From positions 62,001-126,000 of the forward strand of contig NW_024882936.1 in the NCBI RefSeq assembly GCF_019059575.1: a stretch of 64,000 bases of DNA. Direction: 5' to 3'. Source of the stretch: Amphibalanus amphitrite. Its lineage: Eukaryota; Arthropoda; Thecostraca; Balanomorpha; Balanidae. A model generated the notes under the pieces. It had not been told where the DNA came from and did not search any database. It was given only the letters and a program-made list of their open reading frames with translations. Shown here piece after piece: positions 12,692-24,550 of the stretch. Positions within the stretch are counted from its first letter, which is position 1. Every line of letters starts with the position of its first letter. The position numbers were made by a program, and so were the translations under genes.

Positions 12692-13301
12692 CAGTGCTGC
12701 CAGATGGGGAAGGCTGTAATCCTCCAGATCAGTTACAAAAATCCTCCAGATTCCTCCAAATCCTATTGGTAGATATAGAAAGGCGGTCTTGGACGCTGCG
12801 GGGAGCTATACCCCCAAAAAAGTTTCACCAAATTCTAAAAACTCGTGGGATTTCGAATCCTTTCGCACTGCTGTGCTCTTTAAAAGATACTTTTTCTTAT
12901 AAAAGTTGTTTAGTTTTCGTTTTATCTTTTAAAAAAAACGAAAATTTTCGTCGATTTCGGGCGCTACAGGGGTACCGGGGGCATTTGCCCCAAATGTCCC
13001 CCTAATTAGATCCGCCAGTAGTTTGGTACCCTCGTAGATATAGCTACAGACTGAGACATTCTGCAGTCTCACGGTAATAAAGGACGTGATATATCCTAAC
13101 GGGTAGGGTGGCGCTGGGTAGGAAAATGCCTTTTTAGTCTTGAATGTGTTATATTTTTCCATGAAATTGAATATAATAATCGGGCGACAAATCCTCCAGA
13201 TTTTCCTCCAGAATCAAAAATCCTCCAAAAGCGAAATTTGTCCGCAAATAGAGTTCAAAATCCTCCAGATTTGCGGAAATCCTCCAAATCTGGCAGCACT
13301 G
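12692..13301. mobile_element. hAT-type MITE (610 bp) with 8-bp target duplication
   Basis: The ends are CAGTGCTGCCAGAT and its complement ATCTGGCAGCACTG. The 8-bp duplication ATTCCACT flanks it at 12684-12691 and 13302-13309. The word AATCCTCCAGAT or close variants recurs many times near both ends, like subterminal binding repeats. There is no transposase frame. An 8-bp duplication with CAG-type ends is the hAT signature. Confidence 0.88.
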
Positions 13302-13309
13302 ATTCCACT

Positions 13310-14904
13310 CAGCAGTCAAAGTGGCGGTAATGAGGCCACGAGAATCCGCCAGGCGGGCAGCCGTTTCCCGTAAATGAAGGTGTCAGCACGCGCAGCTAAA
13401 TAATAGCGCCGCGCCAGCAAATATCAATTCAGATTTCAGGCCGCTCGAAAGTCCAGGGCTGAGCCTGATGCTGCTAGCCTGCTTCCTGGAGCCGCTCAGA
13501 GTTTCATACTTTAGAGCAGCCAGTGTCATTGCATTTCCATTTGAAGTTTAGCACGGACGGCGTCGCCTTTCCGTGAAATTAGTCTCGCCAGAAGCCGGCA
13601 CATCATCGGGAGATTTATCGGTTAGGGGAAGTGTGGCGGCAGTCTGCTGGCTGCCACTGGCCAGACGGCTCTGTTCCGATCCTGCAGTTGGCCTCGACTC
13701 CCGGACCAGCCTGTCTGCTAGCTTGGGGGGGGGGGAGGGGTGCATCTCAGCCATCGGTAATTGCGTGAGGCCGAAGACGAGTGAGGTGATTGGTATACGA
13801 GATTCGGCAACCCGACGTAAGCGCATCACTTTTGTGTCAGCTCTCACTTGAAGTGACCTCGTAGTCCGTAGACAATCGTCTAGGTAACATTAACATCGAT
13901 GATAGTGCTGATGCTAATGAGGCGTCTGGTTAGAACATGCCCCCGTCCACCCATCCAGAAGCTAAGGACTCAACGCACGCGAGGGAGATCCAGACGAGGT
14001 GAAACCTGCGGTCGGCGACAGTTCGCACTATGCAGGAACGTCCCACGCAGTGTCCCATCGTTATGCACCCGGCGTCGACGACCTGCTTTGTCACCGTCCG
14101 TTCCCGATCGGCCGTCCTCAACTACAGGGCGCCAACTGCAGCCATCAGTCAGCCGCACAGACCCACAATCAGCTCCACCGCCCCGGGGCACGGCCGGGCC
14201 CGCAGCCGGCGACACGGCGCCGGCCGGTGGCTGACGACCTTCCTCAGGGCAACAGCCCGCCCAGCACAAGTAGCACAGTCGGCAGTTCAGCTGCAGTCAG
14301 GGACAGGGAGCTGGCGAGGTGTAAGTGGAAACCGACCCGGCAAGCAGCTGTCGCAGAGGAGCCGGTGCAGGGACATTTCTCAATCTTCTCCAGCACTTCG
14401 AACCCGCGAGCCAGCAGCGAGGCGGACCACGCAGGGTTCACATGCTGCTGCAATTCATTACTTCAGGGACTCGTTAGATGGGTTGCATGCCAGCGTGTCG
14501 TCCGAGAGCTAACGCCCCAAGGCGCTGGACACACACAGTTCAGAGGACACGGCGAGAGGTCTTCAATTAACTAACTCGCAGCTTCGCATATCTAATTTGG
14601 AGACATTTCGTGCTAGATTCGCTGGCCCAATCCAGCAAAGCCTTACACCTGAAGTGTCAGGTGAGCAGGCAACGCTTACACATGTATTTATAGTTTGACC
14701 GACACAGCAGCCAGCAAGAGCAATTAAGCACACCTGGCCCCTGGGCGCATGTCAATCCATCCAATCTCTCGCAGCGCCTGTCGAAACCGGACCTCCGTGG
14801 CTTGGCAGCTCTCAGCGACAACAGTCAACAGCCCGCAGGAGACGACGGGGTGAGATGTGGGGTGAACAAATAAAACAACAGGGAAGTCTCTGGAGCTGTC
14901 GGGA
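13310..14904. other. Non-coding stretch, no gene seen
   Basis: Overlapping frames around 13550-14570 exist on both strands but show no recognisable domain and skewed composition. A poly-G run lies at about 13725. Confidence 0.4.
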
Positions 14905-14907
14905 ACA

Positions 14908-14956
14908 GCGCGGAGGGAGGGAGGGAGGGAGAGGGAGAGGGAGAGGGAGAGGGAGA

Positions 14957-15003
<47 letters not shown>

Positions 15004-15054
15004 AGGGAGAGGGAGAGGGAGAGGGAGAGGGAGAGGGAGAGGGAGAGGGAGAGT
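14908..15054. repeat. (GGGAGA)n / (GA)n homopurine microsatellite
   Basis: The tract starts with GGAG repeats, continues as GAGAGG hexamers, passes through pure GA dinucleotides and returns to hexamers. The frames across it encode Arg-Gly/Glu or Pro-Ser/Leu low complexity and are not genes. Confidence 0.9.
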
Positions 15055-15735
15055 CAGACACACAGACGCCGGCCGTCGTTGGGAGCGCCGACGGAGCGTC
15101 TCGTCGAGCGCGGCGCCGAGCCGTCTCGTCGAGAGCGTCTCGTCGGCGGCCGGTGTCGCCGAGCCGTGTCGACGTCGACGATCGTCGTCTCCGGCGTCCG
15201 TCGCCGTTCCGTCTGACGTTACGACTGTCAGCACGGCAGCGCCACCTCAGTCTTACGTCAGCCGCGTCGTACCGGACGGAGCCCATGGTAACTGTGCTCC
15301 GTCAGCCGGTTTGGGAGACACCCGCCCACCTCTGACCGGTGGAATGTCAGGGGCGGGGCCGGATGGGTGACCCGGGTCCTGGCCCGGTCACTCGATCCGA
15401 CCCGGTCCCCCCCCCCCCCCCGGCTGAGTCACTCGAGCGACAAGGCCGGCTGACCGACCCGGTGAGGTCAGTGATTCAGTGGTGCGGGGTGGGGAGGGGC
15501 AGTCTGGGCCGGCGGCCAGCGCCACACACCCCTCACCCCTCCCACCGAACCGGGATGGTGTCAGACACAACCCAGACACCCGGCCGAGCAGGCGCCGAAG
15601 CGACACATGACCGCCGAACGGGGACCACTTGGTGAGACAGAGAGACAGGGGCCGTGGTGAATCTGTCCAGAACAGACGCGACGAGAGAAGCAACACGTAG
15701 ATAACTGAGGCTTAGTGATGAAAATGAGCCACCGG
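15055..15735. other. GC-rich stretch, no gene seen
   Basis: This is CpG-rich with a C homopolymer at about 15409-15421. Overlapping frames on both strands lack family resemblance. It could be a CpG-rich regulatory patch, but nothing specific supports that. Confidence 0.35.
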
Positions 15736-15739
15736 ATGA

Positions 15740-15992
15740 AAAGGGTGAAGGAAACTTGGAAAGAATGAAAATGTCATGGTGGCAGCGTAGCAGAATTGAC
15801 AGAACCAGCCAATATTCTCAGGTAGGTACAGTCGACAGCAGAAGTAATGTGCGGTTTCAGTCACGGGTATGTTCTGCTTCTGAAGCTTAGGAACGATTAG
15901 CCAGACTACAATGAAACTTTGAATGTAGCTTATATGTATCATCACCCTTGCAGCTGCAATTTTAGCTATTGACATCTTCTTTTCGATCACTC
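15740..15992 (-). repeat. Dispersed repeat X, copy 1
   Basis: The reverse complement of this segment aligns with 37863-38070. Shared blocks include GCAGCTGCAAG, ATTGTAGTCTGGC and TGAAACCGCACATT in the same order. The type of element is unknown. A related block in the opposite orientation sits at 36655-36698. Confidence 0.6.
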
Positions 15993-16436
15993 CGCATTAA
16001 ACAATCGCCAGTCAAAGCCAATCGTTGAGATTGGTAAAACCCTACATTACTTTAGCGGTGGGCTGTACTTTGATTTTTACGGTCCTACCTATCAGGCTTT
16101 ATTTGCCATGAGAAACTTGCGAAATGGTCTCATTTCTCCACTGGAGCGGCTGGCAAGGGTCACACCCTGGCCAGAGCACTGCACCATTACGGACACAGCC
16201 ACCCCGAGGAGGCCTGTATGCCGGGGATGCAGTCGAGTGGGCCCGCCGCTGCACTGGGATAGCGCCGCTGAGTGCTGACCGCCACTGGCCCGACTGCAGT
16301 GCAGTGATTGCAGCTTCCACTGGCACACCATGACCATCGCAACACCTCTGATCACCACGAACCAGGCACGAACTGCCCAGATTGAGATCAGCCCTCAATA
16401 ATTAAGTGAAACATATTATCATAAACCGGAATTAAA

Positions 16437-16745
16437 TAGCGTCTTAGTGACGGCTTGCATGACTGACGATGATTCAAGCTGTCCAGAGATGCATCCGCTG
16501 CGGAGGAGGTCTCTCAGCTCTGATAGTCTGGCCGCACTGGTTTGCAGAAACAAGAGACAAAGAGACCGACAAGACAACCACAGAAAGCAGCGCTTGAAAG
16601 TTCGCAAACTTAGGGAAACCACGCCCAAGCAGCGACGTCTGATAACAAGAGGGGTCAACAGAGTCGGTCGCGAAAATAGGGACGGAAAAATAACTAAAAA
16701 GGCTCACGAGTTTTAACTTTTGTCTCTAACTGAGATATTTGCCAA
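16437..16745 (+). repeat. Dispersed repeat Y, copy 1
   Basis: About 310 bp is shared with 18386-18720 in the same orientation. Long shared blocks include GCCGCACTGGTTTGCAGAAA and CAAGAGACAAAGAGACCGAC. Both copies end near ATTTGCCAACA. No inverted ends or coding capacity were found. Confidence 0.75.
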
Positions 16746-18335
16746 CAAGCCGCCGCTGTCAAACTTCTGGGAGAAAAACAGACCAAGCGGAACCTGAAGG
16801 TTTGTATTCGACTGAAGTGCCACAGGCGAGCAAACCGGTGGAGAGTAGAGTTATGGTGCGGACGGCGACACCACTCCACTGCTCTCCATCTGGTTGTCGG
16901 TGACAACAACTGCTTCCTACATTCACCAGTGACCGGACAAAGTCACCAAGCACCACCCGGCCACCGGCCACATCTAAATGAATCACACCACCAGCGCTTT
17001 GAGCAGCGGATCGGCACCTCGCCTGGGAACACAGTGCGGTGGGCCGTGGGAGCTGCCCGACCACACGACCCCGGTAGGCCGCCGAGTGCCAATCTGCCGA
17101 CTGCCTGCCGCTTCTGCCGAGCCAGGGCTGACTTCTGACTTTTGTTGACCGTCGCGTCGGTTGTCGGCAGTCAGTCACTCAGTCCGACTGTGAGCTGTGA
17201 GCTGAGGCCTGAGAGTATGCCGACCGTGAGCTGAGAGTACCGCGGGGGACATGAGACGCCGGACGACGGACAGGTCAGACGATGGACTCGGAACATCGGG
17301 CGAACCGGACGACGGACGGGTCGGACAAAGGGCGCTGGGAGACAGACGACTGACGGTGAACGAGCTGCGGATGCACGACGGATGTCTGGTGGCAGATGGA
17401 GTGGCGACGGACGAAAGACGGTCACACCCGTCTCTAGTTGCAGCCCTGTGACATATAGTCTAAGGTGCTGAGATAGTCGGCCGCAGATCCCAGGCCCTGC
17501 ATGCATAGTGCACTCACTGCACACTGTGCACTACACTGGCACAGTGGCTCACAGCCGGATGCAGGACGATCGACGAGGTCGGAAAAACGTTATTGGCTCC
17601 ACATTAATTCTAATGAAGTTGCCGCTCATCGCCATATGGAACTGATGATGTGAGAAGTAAACAGTCTACTGAGCAATATATCTTACTTTAGCACACAACA
17701 AAGGACGATGCCTTTCTTATGAGGATGATTAACCCGTTAATTAATCAAGGCACGAAATATTGTCGCTGGGAAGAGCTCCAAGTTAACTCGTACGCTGATG
17801 ACAGTATCCAAAGCCGCCGTTTACGGGACGGCGGCGGACATGGCTCGTCCATTAGTGTCCCGGCGTCGCATCCATAGCCGTTACCAGGGAAACAGCGCCA
17901 TCGCGTGCCTGTTAGACGCGAACAAATACTTTCAGGAAAGTCGACATCGATGACCAGGACAGGTCTCCGGGAAACTCGGCCTGGTCCACGTGATGCCGCC
18001 GGTACTACACGGCGGATTATTGTGTTGATCGAGTGCCGTTTTTACTGTCATCAGCACAAAACAGGCCCGCTCCTTGTCAAGACCATATATCACCATCACG
18101 AGAAGTTGAACCGGGGCAAGGAGCACTCGATGCTCCGATATCAATAATTCCTAGAAAGTTATAGCGTGTCCGCTGACGACACAAGCTCTCTTCGCCAGCA
18201 TATTGACAGATTCTAAGATCCAAATAGGTATGTGTGAGAATTGTATAGGGACGACTGACGAGGTAAAAATGTCCAGCAGACTTTTCAGGCAGAAGATTGC
18301 CCAGTGAAACCAAGATGATAAAACTGAAAATGAAT
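16746..18335. other. Non-coding stretch, no gene seen
   Basis: There are only short, conflicting open frames and no recognisable exon. A tetranucleotide-like run of CGGACGACGGAC words occurs around 17255-17320. Confidence 0.4.
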
Positions 18336-18760
18336 GAGAAAGCGATCCACTTAACACCCACGATAAAACGAAGGGGGATGAAATGGCGTCTTACTGACGA
18401 GTTGCATGACTGACGATTCAAGAGTCCAGGGATGCATCCGCTGCGGAAGAGGTCTTAGCTCAGACGGAATGGCCGCACTGGTTTGCAGAAACAAGAGACA
18501 AAGAGACCGACAAGACAAACACAGAGACATTACAACACCGGAGCAGCGCCTGAACGTCCGCAAACTTAGGAAAAACAACGCCTCAGTACCTACAAGCGAC
18601 GTCTGATCACTCAGCAAGAGAGGTCAACATGGTCATGGAGCCGGTCTCAGAAATAGGAGAGGAAAAATAAAAAGAATCACAAGTTTAAACTTTTGCCTCT
18701 AACTTAAAGATTTGCCAACACGAGAAAGCGATCCACTTAACACCCACGATAAAACGAAGG
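18336..18760 (+). repeat. Dispersed repeat Y, copy 2, bracketed by 39-bp direct repeats
   Basis: A perfect 39-bp direct repeat lies at 18336-18374 and 18722-18760; it starts GAGAAAGCGATCCAC and ends AAAACGAAGG. Between them is repeat Y (homologous to 16437-16745). The direct repeats could be an unusually long target duplication or the product of a local duplication. Confidence 0.75.
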
Positions 18761-21700
18761 CGTTATCGTTCTGCTATTGGTCATGAATCGAAGCTCAGCA
18801 GTGCAACGTCGTCAAGAGTAAATAACAAAAATCATAGTGAGGTTAGTGTCTTAGGCTTATTCTAACGGCACTTTGCGGCTGTCCTACGTTCAGTTGTATG
18901 ATTATCTCTCGGGCGCTATATACGGAACAGATTCTGAAAAGGTCACTCTCGCTGGCCGCTGCCTTCACCCCAGGGATTTCCACAGAGCTAGCCGTTTCAC
19001 CCGCGGACCTCCGCCGCGCAGCCGCTCCCTGCAGCTCCAGACACCACCAGACATTCAGACACTGCCTTCCCCGACCCACCCGTCACGGAGCATTCCCACT
19101 AAACCAGGCGCGCGGCGGCGACCTCAGAGGGTCCTCCTACCCCGCCCTGTCCACCAGCCCGGCGCCGCGACACCGCGTCTGCCCGCGGCGGCGACCCGCC
19201 GAAATCCTGGCGGCCATCTGGCCATGGCGCAGGATGTGGCCGGTTTGGTCTCGCCGACTGCACAGTCGGGATAAACAGTGCCGCGGTGACCTGGCGCCCT
19301 GCAGCGGACGCAGCTGCAACCGTGCATCGCGCCGGGGACGAGCGCGCTCACTGCGGGGCACCCTGACATGGGACACGGCGCCACACACAATGCACGCCAC
19401 ACGCCACCGTCAGACATGTCATCGGCCCTATCTGTGTTTGTGGACGCAGAGCTACATCTTGTCGTCGCCGCAGTACCCTATCCTCTATCAGAGTTGGGGC
19501 TGGATGGACATGGGGACTGGGACTTAGGCGGGGAAGTGGAAACTGCATCTCTATTATCGCTCATGCTGCTCAGTGCTCAGGCTGTCGCTGCTTTGCAAGT
19601 AGAGGTGCAATCAGACAATTACAAACTTAAATTGAAATGTCTCAAACAATAACAAGACGTCAAATTACGGTGGAAAGTTCACTCCGATCTACGAATAGCA
19701 GATGGTAAAAACAAAATCAGCACAATAACGGGACACGACAAACCATCCAGCTCAGGATCATCGGCAATGCCTAAACGGCATCAATAACATCTGGCACGTG
19801 GGCAATCTGTCCAAGAACGCCAATGCGGCAGGTAGAGCAAAGGAGTAAGAAGTACGAGAGGAGAGGCCGAGACAATAATTCTCTCAACCAGCCCACATAT
19901 GCAAAACAACAGCGTCCACGTCAGTGAGACTCCATGTTGTCTTGTCCACACTCAGCTGGAGGCGCGTTCCACACCCCCATGCGGCCATGGCAGTTCCCTT
20001 CGACCTCGCCCGGCGCCACCCGAGGCGCCAACCGGCGACACGGCTATTTCGGGTGTGGGCCGGCCCGGGAGAGTAGGAGAGAAACGAGAGGGGAGAGAGA
20101 GAGGAGGGGAGCACTGCTAACTAGCCAGGAGCGGATGGAGCCGGCCACTGGAATGTCGCTCGGTGGAGGACCCCATACGAGACGCCGTACCACAGGACCA
20201 GGGCCAGCCTCCCCCAGGGCGGTCTGCCAGCGTCACCAGACAGCGGCTTCTCACTGCTCGGTCAGCGCCACGGCAGGTCCCGTCCGATCCCCTTCATTTT
20301 CCGCTCCAGTGTAACGCGATGAAAACCTGAGCCGGCGGGGAGCCAGCGGGGCAGCGGTGGAATAGGGGGAGGGTAGGGTTGAAGTGCTGACGACGGTCCG
20401 TTTCTCCTAAACCAGGCATGGTGAGCAATATGAGATTCACGAAACCTGCCATTCCAATGTCACCACCCTATAACATGTAGGATAAGCAGGATGCACGGAT
20501 GAAATAAAAAAAGGAAATGTGCCCACCTACCACTGATTTTCCCGTTTGAAAACATGCTGACCGCGTTAGACTCAGTGCCCGGCGGTTGTGCACATAGCGC
20601 CACAGAAGGTACCCGGTGTCACGATAAGAACGGCATATCTCTAAACCTAACATGGCACGGTGCTACTTTCCCAGACACTCCTATATCAGAACCGACTGTA
20701 GCTGTGTTTGACTACAGACTACTGGCTCAGCAGTCACTTATGCATGATAAAACCTGAATCAAGCACAAAAAGGCGAGAAAAGAAGCTGCGTGAGTACGAG
20801 CCCGCTCAAGCGCTTTAAGCCAAGACTGAAGACATTCCCCAGGAAATATGAGCAGCCAACACGACGAGTAAGAGATCATCGTTCCGCCGAGGAATCCACC
20901 CCATCTCACAGGAAATGCCACCATGATTGCGGCTTCCGGGCGCGGCGGCGGCGCACGCCTACTCCTCGGTCTATCCACATTGCTGGGCTAAGTAGCTCGG
21001 CGCTCAACGCGCTGGCGGTATGCTTGTATTGATGGCTATCCGTAGCGAGTATGAGGCGCAGGCCGAGACCACAAAGAAGGGAGCAGATAAATAATGTGCG
21101 GCGATCGCAGCCTCCCCCCCCCCCCCTTCCCCGCCCCAGGTATGTACGGTCTACCACCGCCGGTGCATGATCGAATATTTACACCATCTCTGTGAGCGTG
21201 GCCGAAAGCAGAGCAGTGACGAGAGGAAAAAAGAGGGAGAGGGAGAACGAAACACAGGAGGAAGTGAAAGAGTGAAAAAGAAAATAGCAAGGCATAAGAC
21301 AGACGGAAAATACCTACAGCAGTGAATAGGGAAGATAGAAAATAGAAACATAGCCAGGCTCACTAGGGAGACAAATCAGCGACAACCAGAACAGGAAACA
21401 GCAAGCAGGGACATCCATTTAACACTTGTAATTGTCCTCGGCGAAGGAAACAAGCACGGTCCATCTGTCTGATTGGGAAATGCCTCTCATCCTGGTTCCC
21501 ATGCATCACTTTCGCCCCACGGACCATCAAATGTCGATGCCGGGCGCTTGAGGTCCTGCCCTTATTGGCCCCTTCAGACACCGCCCGGCAGCCCGCACTG
21601 ATTACGGTTTTCACCAGCAGCGCTTTAATTACCGCCCGCCAGACTGACTGGTGACGTCAGCTGAGCCGGATGACGTGAGAGGCAGGAAGTGACGTGAGGT

Positions 21701-22584
21701 CCGGAGTGACGCGGGACGATATCGAGCTCGGCAGGTGACTGCAGACTAGGGACGAGAGGACGGCCAATTCAGCAGAATCAATGCAAATTCCTGACATCAG
21801 ATACATTAGCGGGAGCTGTTGCGCTGATAGGAGAAGGAGCGCCAGTTTTCCTCCCTCCCCACGCCGTCCTCCTCTCACTGAGCATCCCCGTAGGTAAAAG
21901 CGGTCGCCGTTTCCCCTGGCTAGCTCGCTGCTGTCGTCTGGCTTTCGTCCGTCGCTAAATTAGCCATTAACTGACGAAGACGTGCCTCAGAGACCGGCAG
22001 CTCAGGTAGCCGGGTCCCGGCACCACACCCTCTCACAAACACGTCATCGGGTCGGTGTGTGAACTGAGTCACCCCTCCGAAATAACCCGCACCACGCCCG
22101 TCTCCGACGCCGAGTAGACCCACCTAGCGACTCTTCCTGCAGGGGGCGAGACGAGCGCTCGACGCTACCTGTTTACCTGCTCCTTGTTTTGCGCAGGTTC
22201 TACTAACATGAGTTTTATCATGTTGTGTTCGAAACAGGCACCTGAGGCATGCAGTTCGTTTATTCGCTTGGCTTTGCTCGTTTACAAACTTTAAACTGTT
22301 AAAAATACATGCCGAGAATGCCTTCTAAAGTCAGTCAATAGACGCAACAAAGCTAGACTATTTATGGAAGGTTCTTGTTTAACTCAATAATAATGCATCC
22401 CAACGCCCACAAAGTACCTAAATGTAGAGACAGGATAATGCATCGGAGGTTTAGCAATGAATGGCATACCCCAACAGCACGACTGTCGACATGCTACGAC
22501 ATTTCATATCGAGCTGCACCGGTCCCCTGTGACAAGCCGCCGCCGCAGCCCTCCCGAAGCCGACCCACGCTCCGTGAAACAGCC
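18761..22584. other. Non-coding stretch, low-complexity patches only
   Basis: Frames at 18873-19650 overlap on both strands and match nothing recognised. A purine-rich patch sits at 21220-21300 and a C run at about 21112-21126. No exon or RNA gene could be supported. Confidence 0.4.
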
Positions 22585-22592
22585 GTGTCGAC

Positions 22593-22985
22593 TAGAGGTG
22601 GCAAAAGATGAAAATTTTGGGAACCAGACTCGAACCAGACCCGGCTGGACATTTCTGGAACCAGTCGGACCCGGCCTTAGTTGGAATCGGAACCAATTGG
22701 ACCCGGTTCCCAAAAGTCAATTAATACTAACTACTTGTAGGTATCATTAGTTGCATCATGTAAAACAGCTTTTTTCCACTGGGAATACTCATGAGCTACT
22801 GTGTACAAAGAAACATTCACTTCATTCACTTCATATTTTGCATTAATGTGTAGTGTGCAAGATGTATAGTTTATGGTAGGACCCGGTTGGACCCGTCAGA
22901 TAATTTCCAGGAACCGGTCTGGACCCATATGGGTCCAGACTGGTTCTTTGGACCGGGTCCTCGGGTCCACATTTTGCCACCTCTA
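22593..22985. mobile_element. hAT-type MITE (393 bp) with 8-bp target duplication
   Basis: The ends are TAGAGGTGGCAAAA and its complement. The 8-bp duplication GTGTCGAC flanks it at 22585-22592 and 22986-22993. The interior is packed with GGACCCGG and GGTCC words near both ends. There is no coding capacity. Confidence 0.9.
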
Positions 22986-22993
22986 GTGTCGAC

Positions 22994-24325
22994 TGCCCGA
23001 CCGAGGGCTGGAAACACGACCCATATCGTACCGCGCGGCCTTGCATGTGAATGGCCACATAACGACCAGCGGTCGAACGCTTTTCCATTGACGGCCCACG
23101 CGCCCGTGCGATCGCCGCAGGAGGGGGCGGGGAGAGGGAGAGGAGGCAGAGAGACGGGGGAAGGGGAGATATAGCGGTGCAGCCGGAACAGGTGCGGGGC
23201 GAGAGTACAGGGCAGGGACAGGTGGGGGAGGGGAGTCGTGCAGAGATAGGACACATGGAAGGCGAGAGCAACGGGTCTTTTTTTTTGTGTGAATGTGAAT
23301 CCTTCCTAGAGTGTGTGACGCGTGTAATGTGTATTATTAAAGATTCATCGATAACGATGAAGATAATATGGAGTTCAAATAAGGATATCACCGTAATATG
23401 TCAGACATCGAGACAAAGACTGAGGCCTGGGCCTAGGTAGAAGTCGTTCATATGCAACCGAAATTAAGCTGAAACGCCACTGCACCTCGAACTGCACACA
23501 GCTGCACAGTACTCCGGGCAATGTCTGGTCCGAACAGGCCTGCCAGACAGAGCTGAAACATAACGAACGGGCCACTACCACCACTCGAGGCGTGCCCGCG
23601 CATCCCTCCGGCCGCGACACGACAATCGGATTACGTTTGGGTCAGCTGGTCCGGGCGCGCAGACCGGGTCCCCGACCCGGCACAATGGGGATTGGGTAAC
23701 CCTGACAGGGCAGCGGTGTCGCAAACCGGAGACATTCGCGGGAGGGGGCATCAACACACAGTACACGGTCCAAACCACTGTCCGGCCATCACCCCATCAA
23801 CACTGAACGGTGCCCAGCGCGACCACAATACCACATTCAGGCGCTGATCAATGCTGCAGTGTGTATGCACATTGCATTTGCAATGAGCGATAGGTAACTG
23901 CCGGCCGTTTGGCACCAAACATCCTTTGCACACTTGACTGACATGGCCGCTCGCAAATCTTCGCCCAAATGGCGACTTCGAGGAATGCCGCTATCGCATA
24001 AACGACCAACGTCGCCAGGTCCATGGGCCAGGCCCCAGTAGACTGCATGCGGAGGCTGTAGGAAATGTGCCATCCACTATTCTACCGTCCAGTGTCCAGA
24101 GAATGAATGACGCCGGATAGTTGCTCACACGATCAACAGGTGCTAGATCATGATGGATGCGAAGGTCATGAGAACGTCCGGCTACGTGGCACGCCGCCAA
24201 GGAAAGCGACATGCTTATGTTCACATCCTGGAATATGAGAATCCTTACATAGCGCCAAGCAGCTTCTCAGCAGCTTGAGCCTGGAGGGTGAAAACTGTTA
24301 CATATAACCCGGCCCGGAAAGGCGA
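22994..24325. other. Non-coding stretch, no gene seen
   Basis: A G-rich patch runs from 23118 to 23262. Remaining frames are short and overlapping. Nothing else could be supported. Confidence 0.4.
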
Positions 24326-24550
24326 AGAAACAGGAAACGTCTCAGGTCCGACGCTTGTGGACAAGGTGGAAGGAACCGGGAACGTCTCAGGTCCGACGCT
24401 TGTGGACAAGGTGGAAGGAACCGGGAACGTCTCAGGTCCGACGCTTGTGGACAAGGTGGAAGGAACCGGGAACGTCTCAGGTCCGACGCTTGTGGACAAG
24501 ATGGAACAAACAGGGAACGTCTCAGGCCGGACGCTTGTGGACAAGGTGGG
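24326..24550 (+). repeat. 45-bp minisatellite, five units
   Basis: Five head-to-tail units share the core ACGTCTCAGGTCCGACGCTT followed by GTGGACAAGGTGGA. The middle three are identical, and the outer units carry substitutions. The period is 15 codons, so a 100-codon frame stays open on the plus strand and a similar one on the minus strand. No flanking exon supports translation. Confidence 0.85.

Noticed and set aside
14825-15370. Frames of 140-171 codons over the GGGAGA tract
   Set aside because: They are translations of a microsatellite in both directions.
18440-18500. tRNA-like A box (TAGCTCAGACGG) suggesting a SINE in repeat Y
   Set aside because: The supposed B box is a poor match and only about 12 bases away, and copy 1 does not conserve the A box.
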